From: Hymenopellis radicata
Taxonomy: Eukaryota; Basidiomycota; Agaricomycetes; Agaricales; Physalacriaceae
Assembly (NCBI GenBank): GCA_015501595.1
Contig: JADNRX010000491.1
Location: 1 to 30,000 of the forward strand
Reading direction: 5' to 3'
Length of the DNA: 30,000 nt
Each line of letters begins with the position of its first letter. Position 1 is the stretch's first letter. Below, piece by piece: positions 29,523 through 30,000 of the stretch. A model generated the notes under the pieces. The model saw only the letters and a program-made list of their open reading frames with translations, ran no database searches and had not been told where the DNA came from. A program made the position numbers and the translations under genes.

Positions 29523-30000
29523 TTACGTCTTAAGATGCTTTAAGTTACTTAAAGTCGCCTTAAGGCATATAGGCCTTTCCAGATGTAGCCTTCCGCGTCC
29601 ACGCTTCCGCTCATCAAGGATCCTATCGATGAAGTATTCCTGGAGGCCGTCTTCTGTCATGATGGAGCCAGGCTGGGCTAGTGTCCTTGAAGGGAAGAGT
29701 TCATTGTCGTTCGTGGTATATCGTCGTAGCAAGAAAGCGTGGAACGTTGGGAACTCGTTCGATGTTGGTATATCTAATGTATATGTGGAGTGGTCAGCGT
29801 TCTTCTCTAAGATCATGTAAGGGCTGTCAAAGCGGGGAAAGAACTTAGTGGTGTGCTTCCCATCCTTCTTCAATGATTTGTTCGTATAGTTCCGGCGTCT
29901 GTGTATTGTCGACAGTAGTACTCAGTCGCCCATCTCGAAGTCGGGGTCCTGCGCGCAGTGTTTGTTTGCGCTAGCTGCTTGCATCACCTTTGCTGCAATC
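29523..30000 (-). pseudogene. Ty3 integrase C-terminus (GPY/F) and truncated chromodomain, partial
   Basis: Reading from the right edge: AAKVMQAASANKHC, DPDFEMGD, a stop (29922-29924), VLLSTIHRRRNYTNK, then KFFPRFDSPYMI (GPY/F motif, Gly replaced by Ser), SYTLDIP, FPTFHAFLLRRY and DGLQEYFIDRILDERKRGRG. The last is the beginning of the chromodomain common in Agaricomycete Ty3 elements. The homology then breaks off and 30 unrelated codons follow to a stop, so the chromodomain aromatic cage is lost. The stop is explicable as CGA to TGA. The rest of the element lies outside the window. Confidence 0.85.

Overview
The window looks like a transposon-dense, gene-poor stretch of an Agaricomycete (mushroom-forming basidiomycete) genome. 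The support is a Plavaka-type transposase, a gag-pol of the Agaricomycete Ty3 lineage, a MULE transposase with SWIM and SAP domains, introns of 48-56 nt with GTRNGT donors and CTGAC/CTAAT branch sites, and a relic of the basidiomycete AAA+ ATPase family. I see no ordinary housekeeping gene. All family names come from recognising motifs; no database search was possible.

Layout. 1-97 (-) is the 5' end of an unidentified gene whose leader carries three introns. It diverges from a Plavaka transposase gene (1692-5046, +, five exons, 1047 aa) whose own leader holds four tandemly duplicated intron/exon modules. The space between them holds three copies of an 18-nt motif. 5.9-6.5 kb (+) is a decayed Enhancer-of-zeste-like CXC/SET gene fragment. 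6.6-12.5 kb (-) is a decayed Ty3 element (Gag, protease, RT) whose Gag contains a collagen-like Gly-X-Y tract and is split by a 1021-bp hAT-like element (A). 12.5-17.6 kb holds LTR-like sequence, minisatellites and a dispersed 27-nt repeat. 17.6-19.7 kb is a nest of hAT-like elements (E, interrupted by MITE F and element B, then C'). 20.0 kb has a 215-bp MITE. 20.8-22.3 kb (+) is an AAA+ pseudogene abutted by hAT-like element D (22.3-23.5 kb). 24.76-28.12 kb is an apparently intact MULE (960-aa transposase, -) with TIRs and a 10-bp TSD. 28.3-29.0 kb is an acidic-heptad minisatellite. 29.5-30 kb (-) is a truncated Ty3 integrase/chromodomain end.

The strongest candidate for something undescribed is the group of non-autonomous hAT-like elements (A, B, the E/C core, D). 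Each has TIRs or subterminal iterons of different sequence, but A, B and E/C share a core of consecutive hairpins. In these the loop or junction words are constant while the stems change in a compensating way. Second is the collagen-like domain inside a retrotransposon Gag, and third the multi-intron divergent leaders of the Plavaka locus. All structural statements are from reading the sequence by eye; folding, covariation and homology searches would be decisive.
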